Shown here: positions 27,944-37,744 of the stretch, piece after piece | How the letters are laid out: each line of letters starts with the position of its first letter | How positions within the stretch are numbered: position 1 is the stretch's first letter | Source of the DNA: Shinella zoogloeoides | GTDB lineage: Bacteria > Pseudomonadota > Alphaproteobacteria > Rhizobiales > Rhizobiaceae | Direction of reading: 5' to 3' | DNA: 64,000 nt | NCBI RefSeq assembly: GCF_033705735.1 | Contig: NZ_CP131130.1 | Coordinates: 1,367,001 to 1,431,000 of the forward strand | Notes under the pieces: generated by a model | Database searches by the model: none | What the model was told of the DNA's origin: nothing | What the model saw: the letters and a program-made list of their open reading frames with translations, nothing else | Program-made: the position numbers and the translations under genes

Positions 27944-28649
27944 GGCCGACCAGCTTGCCCTGGACCTTGACGCGGTCAGGGCCGAAGATGCGGGTCTCGT
28001 AGGCCGGATTGGCGGCTTCGAGTGCGATGGAGGCACCCTTGCGGCGGAAGCGCTTCAACGTCGCCTCCTCGTCGTCGACCAGCGCCACGATGATCTCGCC
28101 CGGATTGGCGCTGGTAGTGCTGCGGATGATGACCGTGTCGCCGTCCAGAATGCCGGCCTCGATCATCGAATCGCCCTTGACCTCCAGCGCATAGTGATCG
28201 CCGCTGCCGATCATCTCGGCCGGGACGGTGACGTCATGCGTGTTGTTCTGGATGGCGGAGATCGGCACGCCGGCGGCGATGCGGCCCATGACGGGCACCG
28301 AGACGGAAGAGGCCATTTCGGCCTGCGGCGAGGTGCGTTGTGGCGGGGCGGCGGCCGGCGCAGGCTGCTTGCCGCGGCTGCCCTCGATGACGGCGGGGGA
28401 AAAGCCGCGCCGGGGCTGGAGGCTCGGCGAATAGGCTTCCGGCAGCTTGATGACCTCAAGCGCGCGCGCCCGGTTCGGCAGGCGGCGGATGAAGCCGCGC
28501 TCCTCGAGCGCCGTGATGAGACGGTGGATGCCGGACTTGGAAGCAAGGTCCAGCGCATCCTTCATCTCGTCGAAGGATGGCGGAATGCCCGATTCCTTCA
28601 TACGCTCATGGATGAACAGCAGGAGTTCCTGTTGTTTGCGCGTCAGCAT
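27924..28649 (-). CDS. lexA: SOS repressor LexA
   Basis: A 241-residue repressor of the SOS regulon. The N-terminal winged helix ([17 protein letters not shown]; the recognition helix lies near residues 28-40) is joined by a Pro/Ala-rich linker to the S24 protease domain. The self-cleavage site is Ala126-Gly127 (GRIAAGVPI), with Ser161 and Lys199 as the catalytic dyad. Cleavage follows RecA activation. A composite SOS operator lies 49 bases upstream, so the gene is autoregulated. GGGGA precedes ATG. It lies 93 bases downstream of moeA, so it may be read from its own promoter as well as by readthrough, and its 3' end overlaps comEC. Confidence 0.97.
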   Translation of the reverse strand: MLTRKQQELLLFIHERMKESGIPPSFDEMKDALDLASKSGIHRLITALEERGFIRRLPNRARALEVIKLPEAYSPSLQPRRGFSPAVIEGSRGKQPAPAAAPPQRTSPQAEMASSVSVPVMGRIAAGVPISAIQNNTHDVTVPAEMIGSGDHYALEVKGDSMIEAGILDGDTVIIRSTTSANPGEIIVALVDDEEATLKRFRRKGASIALEAANPAYETRIFGPDRVKVQGKLVGLIRRYH

Positions 28650-28682
28650 GGCATCCCCATCGAGAATCGTGAAACAAATCCA

Positions 28683-28712
28683 GAACAGACACTATCTGTT
28701 CCATATGTGTTC
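28683..28712 (-). promoter_or_regulatory. SOS box (LexA operator) of lexA
   Basis: GTTC (28698-28701), seven bases, GTTC (28709-28712) is the rhizobial direct-repeat SOS box. The first GTTC is also the right arm of an inverted repeat, GAACAGA (28683-28689) and TCTGTTC (28695-28701) with a 5-base centre. Confidence 0.88.
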
Positions 28713-28742
28713 CGCAAGGGGCCGCTGAAACAATAATGCCGC

Positions 28743-29966
28743 TCAGGCGGCAGGCTCGCGCAGGAGGAGGACGTCGCAAGGGGTGCCGGCGTCCGCGGCG
28801 GGCGCGTGCGGCGCGCGGATCAGCAGCCCCTCGGATTCGGCGAAGATCTTCATCATCGAGGAATCCTGCTTGTCGAAGGGCGTGACGAGGAGTTCGCCGG
28901 CCGGGCCGCGGGCGATGCGGGCGCGGACATAGTCCTGCCGGTGGTCGTTCTCGCGGAGCGGCACGGCGGCGATCGCCTTGTGCAGGCGGCTCTTCGGCGG
29001 CAGGTGGGCGAGGCGGCGGACCAGCGGCTCCAGGAAGAGCAGCGAGCAGACCATGCTGGAGACGGGATTGCCGGGCAGGCCGACGAACTGGACCGGGCCG
29101 AGCCGGCCGACCATCAGCGGCTTTCCGGGCCGCATGGCGATGCGCCAGAAGTCGAGTTCCATGCCGGCCTCGCCGAGCACCGGCTGGACGAGGTCGAAAT
29201 CGCCGACGGAGGCGCCGCCCAGTGTCACCAGCACGTCGATATCGAGCGACAGGGCATTGCGCACCGCTTCGAGGATAGCCTGCTTGTCGTCACCGACGAT
29301 GCCGAGATCGACGATCTCCGCGCCGGCCTCGCAGGCGATGGCCGAGACGCCGTAGGTGTTGGAGGCGATGATCTGGCTTGCGCCGGGGGATGCGCCGGGC
29401 GGCACGAGCTCGTCGCCGGTCGCCAGGACCGCGATGCGCGGGCGGGCATAGACGGCGAGCGTTGCATGGTTCATCGCGGCGGCGACGGTCAGGCGGCCGG
29501 GATCGAGCACGTCGCCGGCGCGCAGCACGATATCGCCCTCGAAGAAATCCTGGCCCCGCGGACGGATGTGGCGGCCCTTCGGCGTGAGGAAAGTGGTACG
29601 GATGCGGCCGTCTTCCAGCCGTTCCGCGTCTTCCTGCAGGAGAACCGTGTCAGCGAAAGCGGGCAAAGGGGCGCCGGTGAAGATGCGCACGGCCTCGCCC
29701 GGACCTGCCGCCCCCTCGAAGGCATGGCCGGCGGCGGAGGTGCCGACGACCTTGAGGACGGAACCGAGTTCGGCGATGTCCTCATGGCGGACGGCGTAGC
29801 CGTCCATGGCGGAATTGTCGAAGGGCGGCTGGGTGAGGCGAGCGGCGACGTCCTCGGCGAGCACACGGCCCGCAGCCTCGTGCAGACGCACCGTCTCCGT
29901 CCGTTGCACGGGCCTTGCCGCGGAAAGCAGACGGTCGAGGGCATCGGAAACGGGCAGGAGGGACAT
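28743..29966 (-). CDS. moeA: Molybdopterin molybdenumtransferase MoeA
   Basis: A 407-residue enzyme that inserts molybdate into adenylated molybdopterin. The order of domains is normal: MoeA_N with FDNSAMDGYAVR (catalytic Asp region), GTSAAGHAF and IFTGAPLP; the MogA-like central domain with VLATGDELVPPG and TLGGASVGDFD; and MoeA_C with VGLPGNPVSSMVC. CGGAGA lies about eight bases before ATG, and the ATG overlaps the moaC stop by one base (TGATG), so the two cofactor genes are translationally coupled. It belongs to the conserved rhizobial block trpD-trpC-moaC-moeA-lexA. Confidence 0.95.
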   Translation of the reverse strand: MSLLPVSDALDRLLSAARPVQRTETVRLHEAAGRVLAEDVAARLTQPPFDNSAMDGYAVRHEDIAELGSVLKVVGTSAAGHAFEGAAGPGEAVRIFTGAPLPAFADTVLLQEDAERLEDGRIRTTFLTPKGRHIRPRGQDFFEGDIVLRAGDVLDPGRLTVAAAMNHATLAVYARPRIAVLATGDELVPPGASPGASQIIASNTYGVSAIACEAGAEIVDLGIVGDDKQAILEAVRNALSLDIDVLVTLGGASVGDFDLVQPVLGEAGMELDFWRIAMRPGKPLMVGRLGPVQFVGLPGNPVSSMVCSLLFLEPLVRRLAHLPPKSRLHKAIAAVPLRENDHRQDYVRARIARGPAGELLVTPFDKQDSSMMKIFAESEGLLIRAPHAPAADAGTPCDVLLLREPAA

Positions 29967-30463
29967 CAGGCATCTCCGCGTTTGTAATCGCCCGAGCGTC
30001 CGCCGGATTTTTCGCGCAGGCGCACGCCGCCGATCTCCATCTCCCTGTCAGCGGCCTTGGCCATGTCGTAGATGGTGAGGCAGGCGACGCTGACGGCCGT
30101 CAGCGCCTCCATCTCGACGCCCGTGCGGCCGGTGAGCTTCGCCATGGCCTCGACGCGCAGGCCCGGCAGCGTGCGGTCCTCGCGAATGTCCACGGCGACC
30201 TTTGTCAGCATCAGCGGGTGGCAGAGGGGAATGAGGTTCGACGTCTGCTTGGCGGCCATGATGCCGGCAAGGCGCGCCGTGCCGATCACGTCACCCTTCT
30301 TCGCGTCACCCTTGAGGATGAGGTCGAGGGTGGCCGGCGCCATGCGCACGAAGCCTTCGGCGACGGCGACGCGCACCGTCTCGGCCTTGTCGCCGACATC
30401 CACCATGTTGGCCTCGCCGGAAGCGTCGATATGGGTGAGCGTCCGGCCGTCCCCAGCCATCAT
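29966..30463 (-). CDS. moaC: Cyclic pyranopterin monophosphate synthase MoaC
   Basis: A 165-residue enzyme that, after MoaA, forms cyclic pyranopterin monophosphate in molybdenum cofactor synthesis. Typical sequence: [21 protein letters not shown], then [13 protein letters not shown] with the conserved His, and [22 protein letters not shown] place the start at 30463, where ATG overlaps the trpC stop as ATGA; the second ATG at 30460 is equally possible. The frame is open further upstream inside trpC but without family sequence. No moaA is in the window. Confidence 0.94.
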   Translation of the reverse strand: MMAGDGRTLTHIDASGEANMVDVGDKAETVRVAVAEGFVRMAPATLDLILKGDAKKGDVIGTARLAGIMAAKQTSNLIPLCHPLMLTKVAVDIREDRTLPGLRVEAMAKLTGRTGVEMEALTAVSVACLTIYDMAKAADREMEIGGVRLREKSGGRSGDYKRGDA

Positions 30464-31275
30464 TCGGCTGCCAGCATGCCGGCCTTGCCGGTCAGCAGCT
30501 CGCGGGTGGCGGCGGTCACGTCGTCCTTGCGCATCAGGCTTTCGCCGACGAGGAAGGTTGAGATGCCGACCTTGCCGAGGCGTTCGCAATCGGCATGGGT
30601 GAAGATGCCGCTTTCGCCGACGAGCAGCCGGTCGTCCGGCACCATGCCGGCGAGTTTCTCCGAAACGGCGAGGTCGACCTCGAAGGTGCGCAGGTTGCGG
30701 TTGTTGACGCCGACGAGCTTGGATTTCAGCTTCAGCGCCCTTTCCATTTCAGCTTCGTCATGCACCTCGATCAGCACGTCCATGCCGAGCGAGAAGGCGG
30801 CGTCCTCCAGCATCTTCGCGGCATCGTCGCTGAGCGAGGCCATGATGATGAGGATGCAGTCCGCGCCCCAGGCGCGCGCTTCCAGCACCTGGTAGGTGTC
30901 GAACATGAAATCCTTGCGCAGAGCGGGCAGGGCGCAGGCCTGACGGGCGGCCGTCAGGAATTCCGGAGCGCCCTGGAAACTCGGCGTGTCGGTGAGCACG
31001 GAAAGGCAGGCCGCGCCGCCGGCCTCATAGGCCCGGGCGAGCGCCGGCGGATCGAAATCCGGCCGGATGAGGCCCTTGGAGGGGCTTGCCTTCTTGATCT
31101 CGGCGATGAGGCCGAAGCGGCCTTCGGCCTTCCGGTCCCTGAGGCTGGCGAAGAAGCCGCGCGGCGGCTCCTGGTCGCGGATGCGGGCGCGAAGCTCGGC
31201 GGGGGCGACACGCGCCTTGGCGGCGGCGATCTCTTCCAGCTTGTAGGCTTCGATCTTCTTGAGGATGTCGGTCAT
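30460..31275 (-). CDS. trpC: Indole-3-glycerol phosphate synthase
   Basis: A 271-residue TIM-barrel enzyme catalysing ring closure to indole-3-glycerol phosphate in tryptophan synthesis. [14 protein letters not shown] carries the catalytic Lys pair, followed by [19 protein letters not shown] and [14 protein letters not shown], then [14 protein letters not shown] use ATG 31275 (AGGA six bases upstream) rather than the TTG at 31281, which lies within that SD. It is a single-function TrpC, not fused to TrpF. trpD ends eight bases upstream and moaC overlaps downstream. Confidence 0.96.
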   Translation of the reverse strand: MTDILKKIEAYKLEEIAAAKARVAPAELRARIRDQEPPRGFFASLRDRKAEGRFGLIAEIKKASPSKGLIRPDFDPPALARAYEAGGAACLSVLTDTPSFQGAPEFLTAARQACALPALRKDFMFDTYQVLEARAWGADCILIIMASLSDDAAKMLEDAAFSLGMDVLIEVHDEAEMERALKLKSKLVGVNNRNLRTFEVDLAVSEKLAGMVPDDRLLVGESGIFTHADCERLGKVGISTFLVGESLMRKDDVTAATRELLTGKAGMLAAE

Positions 31276-31283
31276 GGCCAATC

Positions 31284-32306
<1,023 letters not shown>

Positions 32307-32322
32307 GCGGTGCCTTTCTGCC

Positions 32323-34212
32323 TTATCGCGCGATGCTCTGCTCGGCGAGCGTGCGGTTGATGGAGACGCCGTAGGCCGATTGCAGCGAGCTGACCATCTG
32401 GTCGAGGATGTCGTCGCCGCTGGTGCGGGCGACGGCGACGATCTGCTGCTCGTCGTTCGAGAGCGCGTCGGTCGCGGCGTCCGCGTTCACCTCGGTGACC
32501 TTCAGCAGGATCTGGCCCTCGCCGTCGACGCCGGGCGCGGCGGCGACCTGGCCGAGCGGGCCGGCAAAGGCGGCAGCGACGGCCGCCGGGCTCAGCACCG
32601 GATCCTGCGCGCCGCGATGAAGGCCTACCTTGTTTTCGACGACCATGCCGAGCTCGGCGGCGATGGCGGCAAGATCGCCGCCCTTGCGCACGCGCTCGGC
32701 CAGTTCCTCTGCCTTTTTGGCGAGGGTCTGGCGCTGCTGCTCGGCCGTCCAGTCGGCGACGACGCGCTCACGCACCTCGTCGAGCGTGCGGTCGCGTTCC
32801 GGGATCACGTCGAGCACCTCGAACCAGGCATAGCCTTCGCGGCCAACATTGATCGGCTGGGTCTCCATGCCGACATCCGTCTTGAAGACTTCGCCGAGCA
32901 GGGAGGATTCTTCCGGCAGTCCGGCGATCTCGTCGCCCTTCTGGTCGTTGCCCTGGGCGTCGGCGGCCTCGACAGTCACGGCCTTCAGGTTGTTCTTGGC
33001 GGCGGCTTCCTCGAGGGTGAGGCCGTCCGCGCGGCTGTCCTCGAGGCGGTCGTGGACGGCGAGGATGCCGTCGGCGGCTTCCGAAAGGGCAAGCTCGCTG
33101 CGCAGCTCTTCCTTGACGTCATCGAAGGTCTTCATCGTTTCCGGGCGGATATTGGTCACGCGCAGGATGATGGGGCCGAAGGTGCCGTCGATCACCGGCG
33201 TCGTGCCGCCGTTCTCGGCCACGGCGAAGGCGGGGTCGGCCAGCTTCTGGTCCGGCATGTTCTCTTTGGTGAAATCGCCGAGCAGGACGTCAGCGGCGGT
33301 CTTGCCTTCCTCCGTGACGAGTGCGTCGAAGGTCGTGCCGGAAGCGAGCTTGACAGCGGCGGCATCCGCGCCGGCGCGATCCTTGAAGGTCAGCTGCTCG
33401 ACGGTGCGCGTGGCGGGCGTGCGGTACTTTTCCTTGACGCGCTCGTATTCGGCCTTCAGCGCGTCATCGGTGATGGTGGAGGCGTCCGCGATGTCCTTCG
33501 GCTCCAGCGAGACATAGACGAACTTGCGGTATTCCGGCGCGCGGTACTTCGCCTTGTTCTGCTCGAACCAGGGGGCGAGCACGTCGTCGCCCGGTGCCTT
33601 CACGGGGTCGATATTGGCGTTGCTGAGCAGCAGGTAATCGATGGTGCGCGCTTCGTTGCGGTACTGGCGCAGCGCATTGGTCAGCACGTCGGGCGCTTTG
33701 TAACCGTCGGAAACGGCTTCCACGACCTGGGTGCGGATGGCGACCTGGCTGCGGTTGCTGATATAGTCGTTCTCGCGCAGGCCGGCATTGCGCAGGATGG
33801 CGGAGAAGGCCGTGCGGTCGAACTGGCCGTTGACGCCGCGGAAGGCCGGGTCGTCGGCGATCAGGCGGGCGAGACGGCCTTCGGACAGGCCGAGATTCAT
33901 GTCGCGCGAAAGCTGGTCGAGCGAGGCGCCCGCGACGAGTTCGGCGAAGACCTGATTCTCGACGCCGAAGGCACGGGCCTGCTCGGCGTTCAGCCGCATG
34001 CCGAAGCGCTGCGACATGGTGGCGACCTGGCGCTCGTAGGCGAGGCGGAAGTCGGTGGGCGAAACCTTGACGTCGCCGACGGTGACGACGGCGTTCGAAC
34101 CGCCGGTGACGATCGTGTTCGAAACACCCCAGACAGCGAACGAACCGACCAGAACGATCATCAGGGCTTTTGCCACCCAGGTCTGGGCGGCGTGTCTCAG
34201 GGCGTCGAGCAT
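32323..34212 (-). CDS. PpiD-like periplasmic peptidyl-prolyl isomerase/chaperone
   Basis: A 629-residue membrane-anchored protein of the PpiD/SurA class. One membrane helix at about 15-34 ([19 protein letters not shown]) anchors a large periplasmic part: a SurA_N-like chaperone region (about 40-230), a central parvulin-type PpiC module (about 240-370) and a C-terminal helical region. It is expected to assist folding of exported proteins at the Sec exit. The parvulin module is hard to judge for catalytic residues and may be inactive, as in E. coli PpiD. GAGGAAG precedes ATG by eight bases. It is the first gene of the trpDC-moaC-moeA series and divergent from the Na/Pi transporter. Confidence 0.88.
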   Translation of the reverse strand: MLDALRHAAQTWVAKALMIVLVGSFAVWGVSNTIVTGGSNAVVTVGDVKVSPTDFRLAYERQVATMSQRFGMRLNAEQARAFGVENQVFAELVAGASLDQLSRDMNLGLSEGRLARLIADDPAFRGVNGQFDRTAFSAILRNAGLRENDYISNRSQVAIRTQVVEAVSDGYKAPDVLTNALRQYRNEARTIDYLLLSNANIDPVKAPGDDVLAPWFEQNKAKYRAPEYRKFVYVSLEPKDIADASTITDDALKAEYERVKEKYRTPATRTVEQLTFKDRAGADAAAVKLASGTTFDALVTEEGKTAADVLLGDFTKENMPDQKLADPAFAVAENGGTTPVIDGTFGPIILRVTNIRPETMKTFDDVKEELRSELALSEAADGILAVHDRLEDSRADGLTLEEAAAKNNLKAVTVEAADAQGNDQKGDEIAGLPEESSLLGEVFKTDVGMETQPINVGREGYAWFEVLDVIPERDRTLDEVRERVVADWTAEQQRQTLAKKAEELAERVRKGGDLAAIAAELGMVVENKVGLHRGAQDPVLSPAAVAAAFAGPLGQVAAAPGVDGEGQILLKVTEVNADAATDALSNDEQQIVAVARTSGDDILDQMVSSLQSAYGVSINRTLAEQSIAR

Positions 34213-34415
34213 CGTCTAAACTTCCTCATAGCGGCGGCCATGCGGCCGGAGATCGTCTCTTAACGGAAAGTTTGCGGGAATTGAAGTCCGCGGAACATGC
34301 GGAATGATGGGGTGGAATAGCGGGCAAAATGCGCGATGCCGCAAATCGGTCAGGCATCGCCGATTTTGTTTGCCGGCAAATCAAAATTTTCTGAAATTAT
34401 TGGCATATTCCGGCT

Positions 34416-34443
34416 GAATTCCCCTGTCATAATTTGAGAATTC
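34416..34443 (+). promoter_or_regulatory. Possible PHO-box half-site flanked by GAATTC repeats
   Basis: CTGTCATAATT (34424-34434) matches one 11-base unit of the PhoB direct repeat. The adjoining unit is poor. GAATTC occurs at 34416-34421 and 34438-34443, 22 bp apart, on either side. Confidence 0.3.
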
Positions 34444-34507
34444 GTGGTCGGATACAGGATCGCTGCAGTGAGTCAGCGCGCTGGCCCTTGCAGGAAGGAG
34501 TGCAGAC

Positions 34508-36157
34508 GTGGAATCCACGATCGTCATGATCAACCTTTTCGGCGCGGTCGCGCTGCTGCTTTTCGGCCTCGCGCTGGTCAAGGACGGCATGACGCGGGCC
34601 TTCGGCGTCAAGTTGCGATCGGGGCTGGCGCTCGGCACGCGCGGGCCGTTCCGCTCCTTCTTCGCCGGTTTCGTCGCCACCGTCGCGCTGCAGAGTTCGA
34701 CGGCGACGGCGCTGATGATCGCCTCCTTCGTGGAAAAGAACCTCGTGCGGGCCCGCATGGCGCAGATCGTGCTGCTCGGCGCCAATATCGGCACCGCCGT
34801 CACCGCCTGGCTGGTGGCGACCGGCATCGAATCGATCTCGCCGCTGATCATCCTCGTCGGCGTCGTGTTCTACAAATCGTCCGGCTCCTCGGCGCGGCAG
34901 GGCCTAGGCTCGGCCCTCGTCGGCATCGGCCTGATGCTGCTTTCGCTGCATCTCCTCAGCCTCGCGACGGAGCCGATGCGCCAGTCGCCGGCGCTTGCCG
35001 CCTTCCTGACGCTGCTGGGCGACGCCTGGCCCGCCGCGCTCGCCTTTTCCACCGTGCTCGCCATCATCTCCTCGTCCAGCCTTGCGGTGGTCGTGCTCAT
35101 CCTGTCGCTGGCGGCGATGGGCATCCTGTCGCCGGCGCTGACGGTGATCCTCGTGCTCGGCGCCAATCTCGGCGGGGCCGTGCCGCCGGTCATCGCGACG
35201 CTCAAGGCGGCCGCCTCCGCCCGGCGCGTGACGCTCGGCAACCTCCTCGTGCGCGGCATCGGCTGTCTGGTCGTACTGCCTTTCGCCGGGCAGGTCGCCG
35301 ATCTTCTGGCGGCGCTGCCGCTTCCGGCGACGAAGCTGCCGGTCGACGTGCACCTTGCCTTCAACATCGTCGTCGCGCTGGTGTTCTGGCCGCTCTCCAG
35401 TCCGCTGTCGCGCCTTATGGAGAAGCTGGTGCCGGAGGAGAAGCCGGAAGATACCGGGCCGAAATATCTCGACGATTCGGCGCTCTCGACCCCGGTCGTC
35501 GCGCTGTCCGGCGCGACGCGCGAGGTGCTGCGCGTCGGCGACCTCATCGAGGCCATGCTCATCCGCACCATGCGCGCCTTCAACGAGAACAACCTTTCGC
35601 CGCTGAAGGACGTCGGCGAGCTGGAGCACCAGGTCGATGCCCTGCAGCAGGAGGTGAAGATCTATCTCTCCCGGCTCGGCCGGCAGGGTGTCAGCGGCGA
35701 GAGCGCGGCGCGCTCGATCATCATCATCGACTATGCCATCAATCTCGAACATGTCGGCGACATCATCGAAAAGGGATTGCAGGAGCAGGTGCGCAAGAAG
35801 ATCGTCAACGGGCTGAAATTCTCCGAGGACGGCTACAAGGAGCTTGCCAACCTCTTCAACCTGACCATCGAGAACCTGCGCATCGCCCAGACGATCTTCG
35901 TCACGCGCGACACGGGCCTTGCCCGCCAGTTGATGGAAGTGAAGGTCGATGTGCGGCGCATGGAGAAGCAGTCGTCCGAGCGCCACCTCGAACGGCTGCG
36001 CGACGGCCGGCTCGACAGCCTCCAGACGAGCTCGCTGCATCTCGACATGCTGCGCGACTTGAAGCGCGTCAACGCGCATCTCGTCTCCGTCGCCTATCCG
36101 ATTCTCGACGAGAGCGGCCAGCTCACGGAAAGCCGCCTGCGTAGCAACGCGAATTGA
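34508..36157 (+). CDS. Na/Pi cotransporter family protein with PhoU-like domain
   Basis: A 549-residue membrane protein. Two inverted Na_Pi_cotrans repeats carry the family's QSSTA-type motifs: QSSTA at 62-66 and IISSSSLAVVV near 185-195. They are followed by about 230 residues of soluble helices resembling PhoU, with an extended LEHQVDALQQEVKIYLSRL segment. The likely role is sodium-coupled phosphate uptake or export; direction cannot be decided from sequence. The start is GTG 34508 with AGGAG (34496-34500) seven bases upstream. A CTGTCATAATT half-site at 34424 resembles a PHO box element. It stands alone between divergent ppiD and glmU. Confidence 0.87.
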   Translation: MESTIVMINLFGAVALLLFGLALVKDGMTRAFGVKLRSGLALGTRGPFRSFFAGFVATVALQSSTATALMIASFVEKNLVRARMAQIVLLGANIGTAVTAWLVATGIESISPLIILVGVVFYKSSGSSARQGLGSALVGIGLMLLSLHLLSLATEPMRQSPALAAFLTLLGDAWPAALAFSTVLAIISSSSLAVVVLILSLAAMGILSPALTVILVLGANLGGAVPPVIATLKAAASARRVTLGNLLVRGIGCLVVLPFAGQVADLLAALPLPATKLPVDVHLAFNIVVALVFWPLSSPLSRLMEKLVPEEKPEDTGPKYLDDSALSTPVVALSGATREVLRVGDLIEAMLIRTMRAFNENNLSPLKDVGELEHQVDALQQEVKIYLSRLGRQGVSGESAARSIIIIDYAINLEHVGDIIEKGLQEQVRKKIVNGLKFSEDGYKELANLFNLTIENLRIAQTIFVTRDTGLARQLMEVKVDVRRMEKQSSERHLERLRDGRLDSLQTSSLHLDMLRDLKRVNAHLVSVAYPILDESGQLTESRLRSNAN

Positions 36158-36165
36158 AGCGCGGA

Positions 36166-36236
36166 GGAATCCCTTTGTCTCCCGCTGTACCTTTTTGCTA
36201 AGGAACGGCGTCGAATACGGGTGAACGAGGGATTCC
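36166..36236 (+). promoter_or_regulatory. Long-range inverted repeat enclosing the glmU ribosome-binding site
   Basis: GGAATCCCT (36166-36174) is the exact complement of AGGGATTCC (36228-36236). The 3' arm contains most of the likely SD (GAGGG, 36227-36231) and ends one base before the glmU ATG. If both arms are on the mRNA, pairing would hide the start site. Confidence 0.5.
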
Positions 36237-36237
36237 C

Positions 36238-37617
36238 ATGACCGCAGACCGGACGAAGCGCAACTGCCTGGCCGTCATCCTGGCCGCCGGCGAAAGCACG
36301 CGGATGAAGTCCGCGCAGTCCAAGGTGCTGCATCCGGTTGCCGGCCGGCCGATGATCGCGCATGTCGTCGACGCGCTGGCAAAGGCCGGCATCGCCGATA
36401 TAGCGCTGGTGCTCGGGCGCGATGCGGAAAAGGTCGAGATCGCCGCCCGGAACGAGGCGGTCAGCAGCTCCGTCCATATCCAGACCGAACGGCTCGGCAC
36501 CGCCCATGCCGTGCTCGCGGCGCGCGAGGCGATCGCCAGGGGCTACGACGATGTGCTCGTCGTCTTCGGCGACACGCCGCTCATCACCGAGGCACCGCTA
36601 GTCGCCGCGCGGGACGGGCTTGCCAATGGCGCGGATGTTGTCGTCATCGGCTTCGAGACGGCCGATCCGACCGGTTACGGTCGCCTGATCGTCGAGAACG
36701 GCGAGCTTCTGGCGATCCGCGAGCACAAGGATGCCAGCGAGGCCGAACGCGCCATCACCTATTGCAACGGCGGCCTGATGGCCATCGACGGGCGCAAGGC
36801 GCTCGACCTGATCGGCCGGATCGGTAACAGCAACGCCAAGGGCGAATACTATCTCACCGATATCGTCGAGGTGGTGCGCGCTGCCGGCGGCCGGGCAATC
36901 GCCGTGGAAGCGCCCGAGGAGGAGCTGACCGGCTGCAACACGCGCGCCGAGTTGGCGGTGATCGAACGCCTCTGGCAGCAGCGGCGCCGCCACGAGATGA
37001 TGCTCGACGGCGTGTCGATGATCGCGCCGGAAACGGTGTTCCTCGCCTATGACACGAAGATCGGCCGCGACGTGACCATCGAGCCGAACGTGGTCTTCGG
37101 GCCGGGCGTGAGCATCGAAAGCGGCGCTCTCATCCATTCCTTCTCGCATATCGAGGGCGCGCATGTCTCGGCCGGGGCCGAGGTCGGCCCCTATGCGCGC
37201 CTGCGGCCGGGCGCCAATCTCGGCGAGGGCTCGAAGGTCGGCAATTTCTGCGAGGTGAAGAAGGCGGAGATCGGGGCGGGCGCCAAGGTCAACCACCTCA
37301 CCTATATCGGCGATGCCTTCATCGGCGGGCGCACGAATATCGGCGCCGGCACCATCACCTGCAATTACGACGGCATCAACAAGCATGTGACGCGCATCGG
37401 CACGGATGCCTTCATCGGCTCCAATTCGGCGCTCGTCGCCCCGATTTCCATCGGCAACGGGGCCTATGTCGCCTCCGGCAGCGTGGTCACCGCGGACGTG
37501 CCGGACGATGCCGTCGCCTTCGGCCGGGCGCGGCAGGAAAACAAGGAGGGCAGGGCCGTCCTCATCCGCGAGCGCAACAAGGCGCTCAAGGATGCGAAAA
37601 AGAAGGCGGCGACGTAA
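36238..37617 (+). CDS. glmU: Bifunctional N-acetylglucosamine-1-phosphate uridyltransferase / glucosamine-1-phosphate acetyltransferase
   Basis: A 459-residue bifunctional enzyme for the last two steps to UDP-GlcNAc, the precursor of peptidoglycan and of the LpxA reaction encoded earlier in the window. The N-terminal pyrophosphorylase domain has [13 protein letters not shown] and FGDTPLI. The C-terminal beta-helix acetyltransferase domain has [17 protein letters not shown] and [14 protein letters not shown] 36238 follows GAGGG by six bases, but this SD lies in a potential 9-bp stem with upstream sequence. glmS follows after 127 bases, keeping the amino-sugar genes together. Confidence 0.97.
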   Translation: MTADRTKRNCLAVILAAGESTRMKSAQSKVLHPVAGRPMIAHVVDALAKAGIADIALVLGRDAEKVEIAARNEAVSSSVHIQTERLGTAHAVLAAREAIARGYDDVLVVFGDTPLITEAPLVAARDGLANGADVVVIGFETADPTGYGRLIVENGELLAIREHKDASEAERAITYCNGGLMAIDGRKALDLIGRIGNSNAKGEYYLTDIVEVVRAAGGRAIAVEAPEEELTGCNTRAELAVIERLWQQRRRHEMMLDGVSMIAPETVFLAYDTKIGRDVTIEPNVVFGPGVSIESGALIHSFSHIEGAHVSAGAEVGPYARLRPGANLGEGSKVGNFCEVKKAEIGAGAKVNHLTYIGDAFIGGRTNIGAGTITCNYDGINKHVTRIGTDAFIGSNSALVAPISIGNGAYVASGSVVTADVPDDAVAFGRARQENKEGRAVLIRERNKALKDAKKKAAT

Positions 37618-37744
37618 TTCGCCGATTGGGCGCGCCCACGTTAACGATTGCAATCGAAAGTGAGCGCGGCCGTGTTGCGCCGCAGGAAAAAAACTCTACG
37701 AAAAGAACGCAATGAAATGCGTCGGATAGAGATTGGAGCGCGCA

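Noticed and set aside
32307..32322. Trp-leader attenuator before trpD
   Set aside because: The gap is 16 bases and holds no leader peptide or alternating hairpins.
37618..37744. glmS ribozyme or riboswitch before glmS
   Set aside because: No conserved ribozyme core is visible, and the class is known from Gram-positive bacteria; only a 5-bp hairpin (ACGCA/TGCGT) is present.
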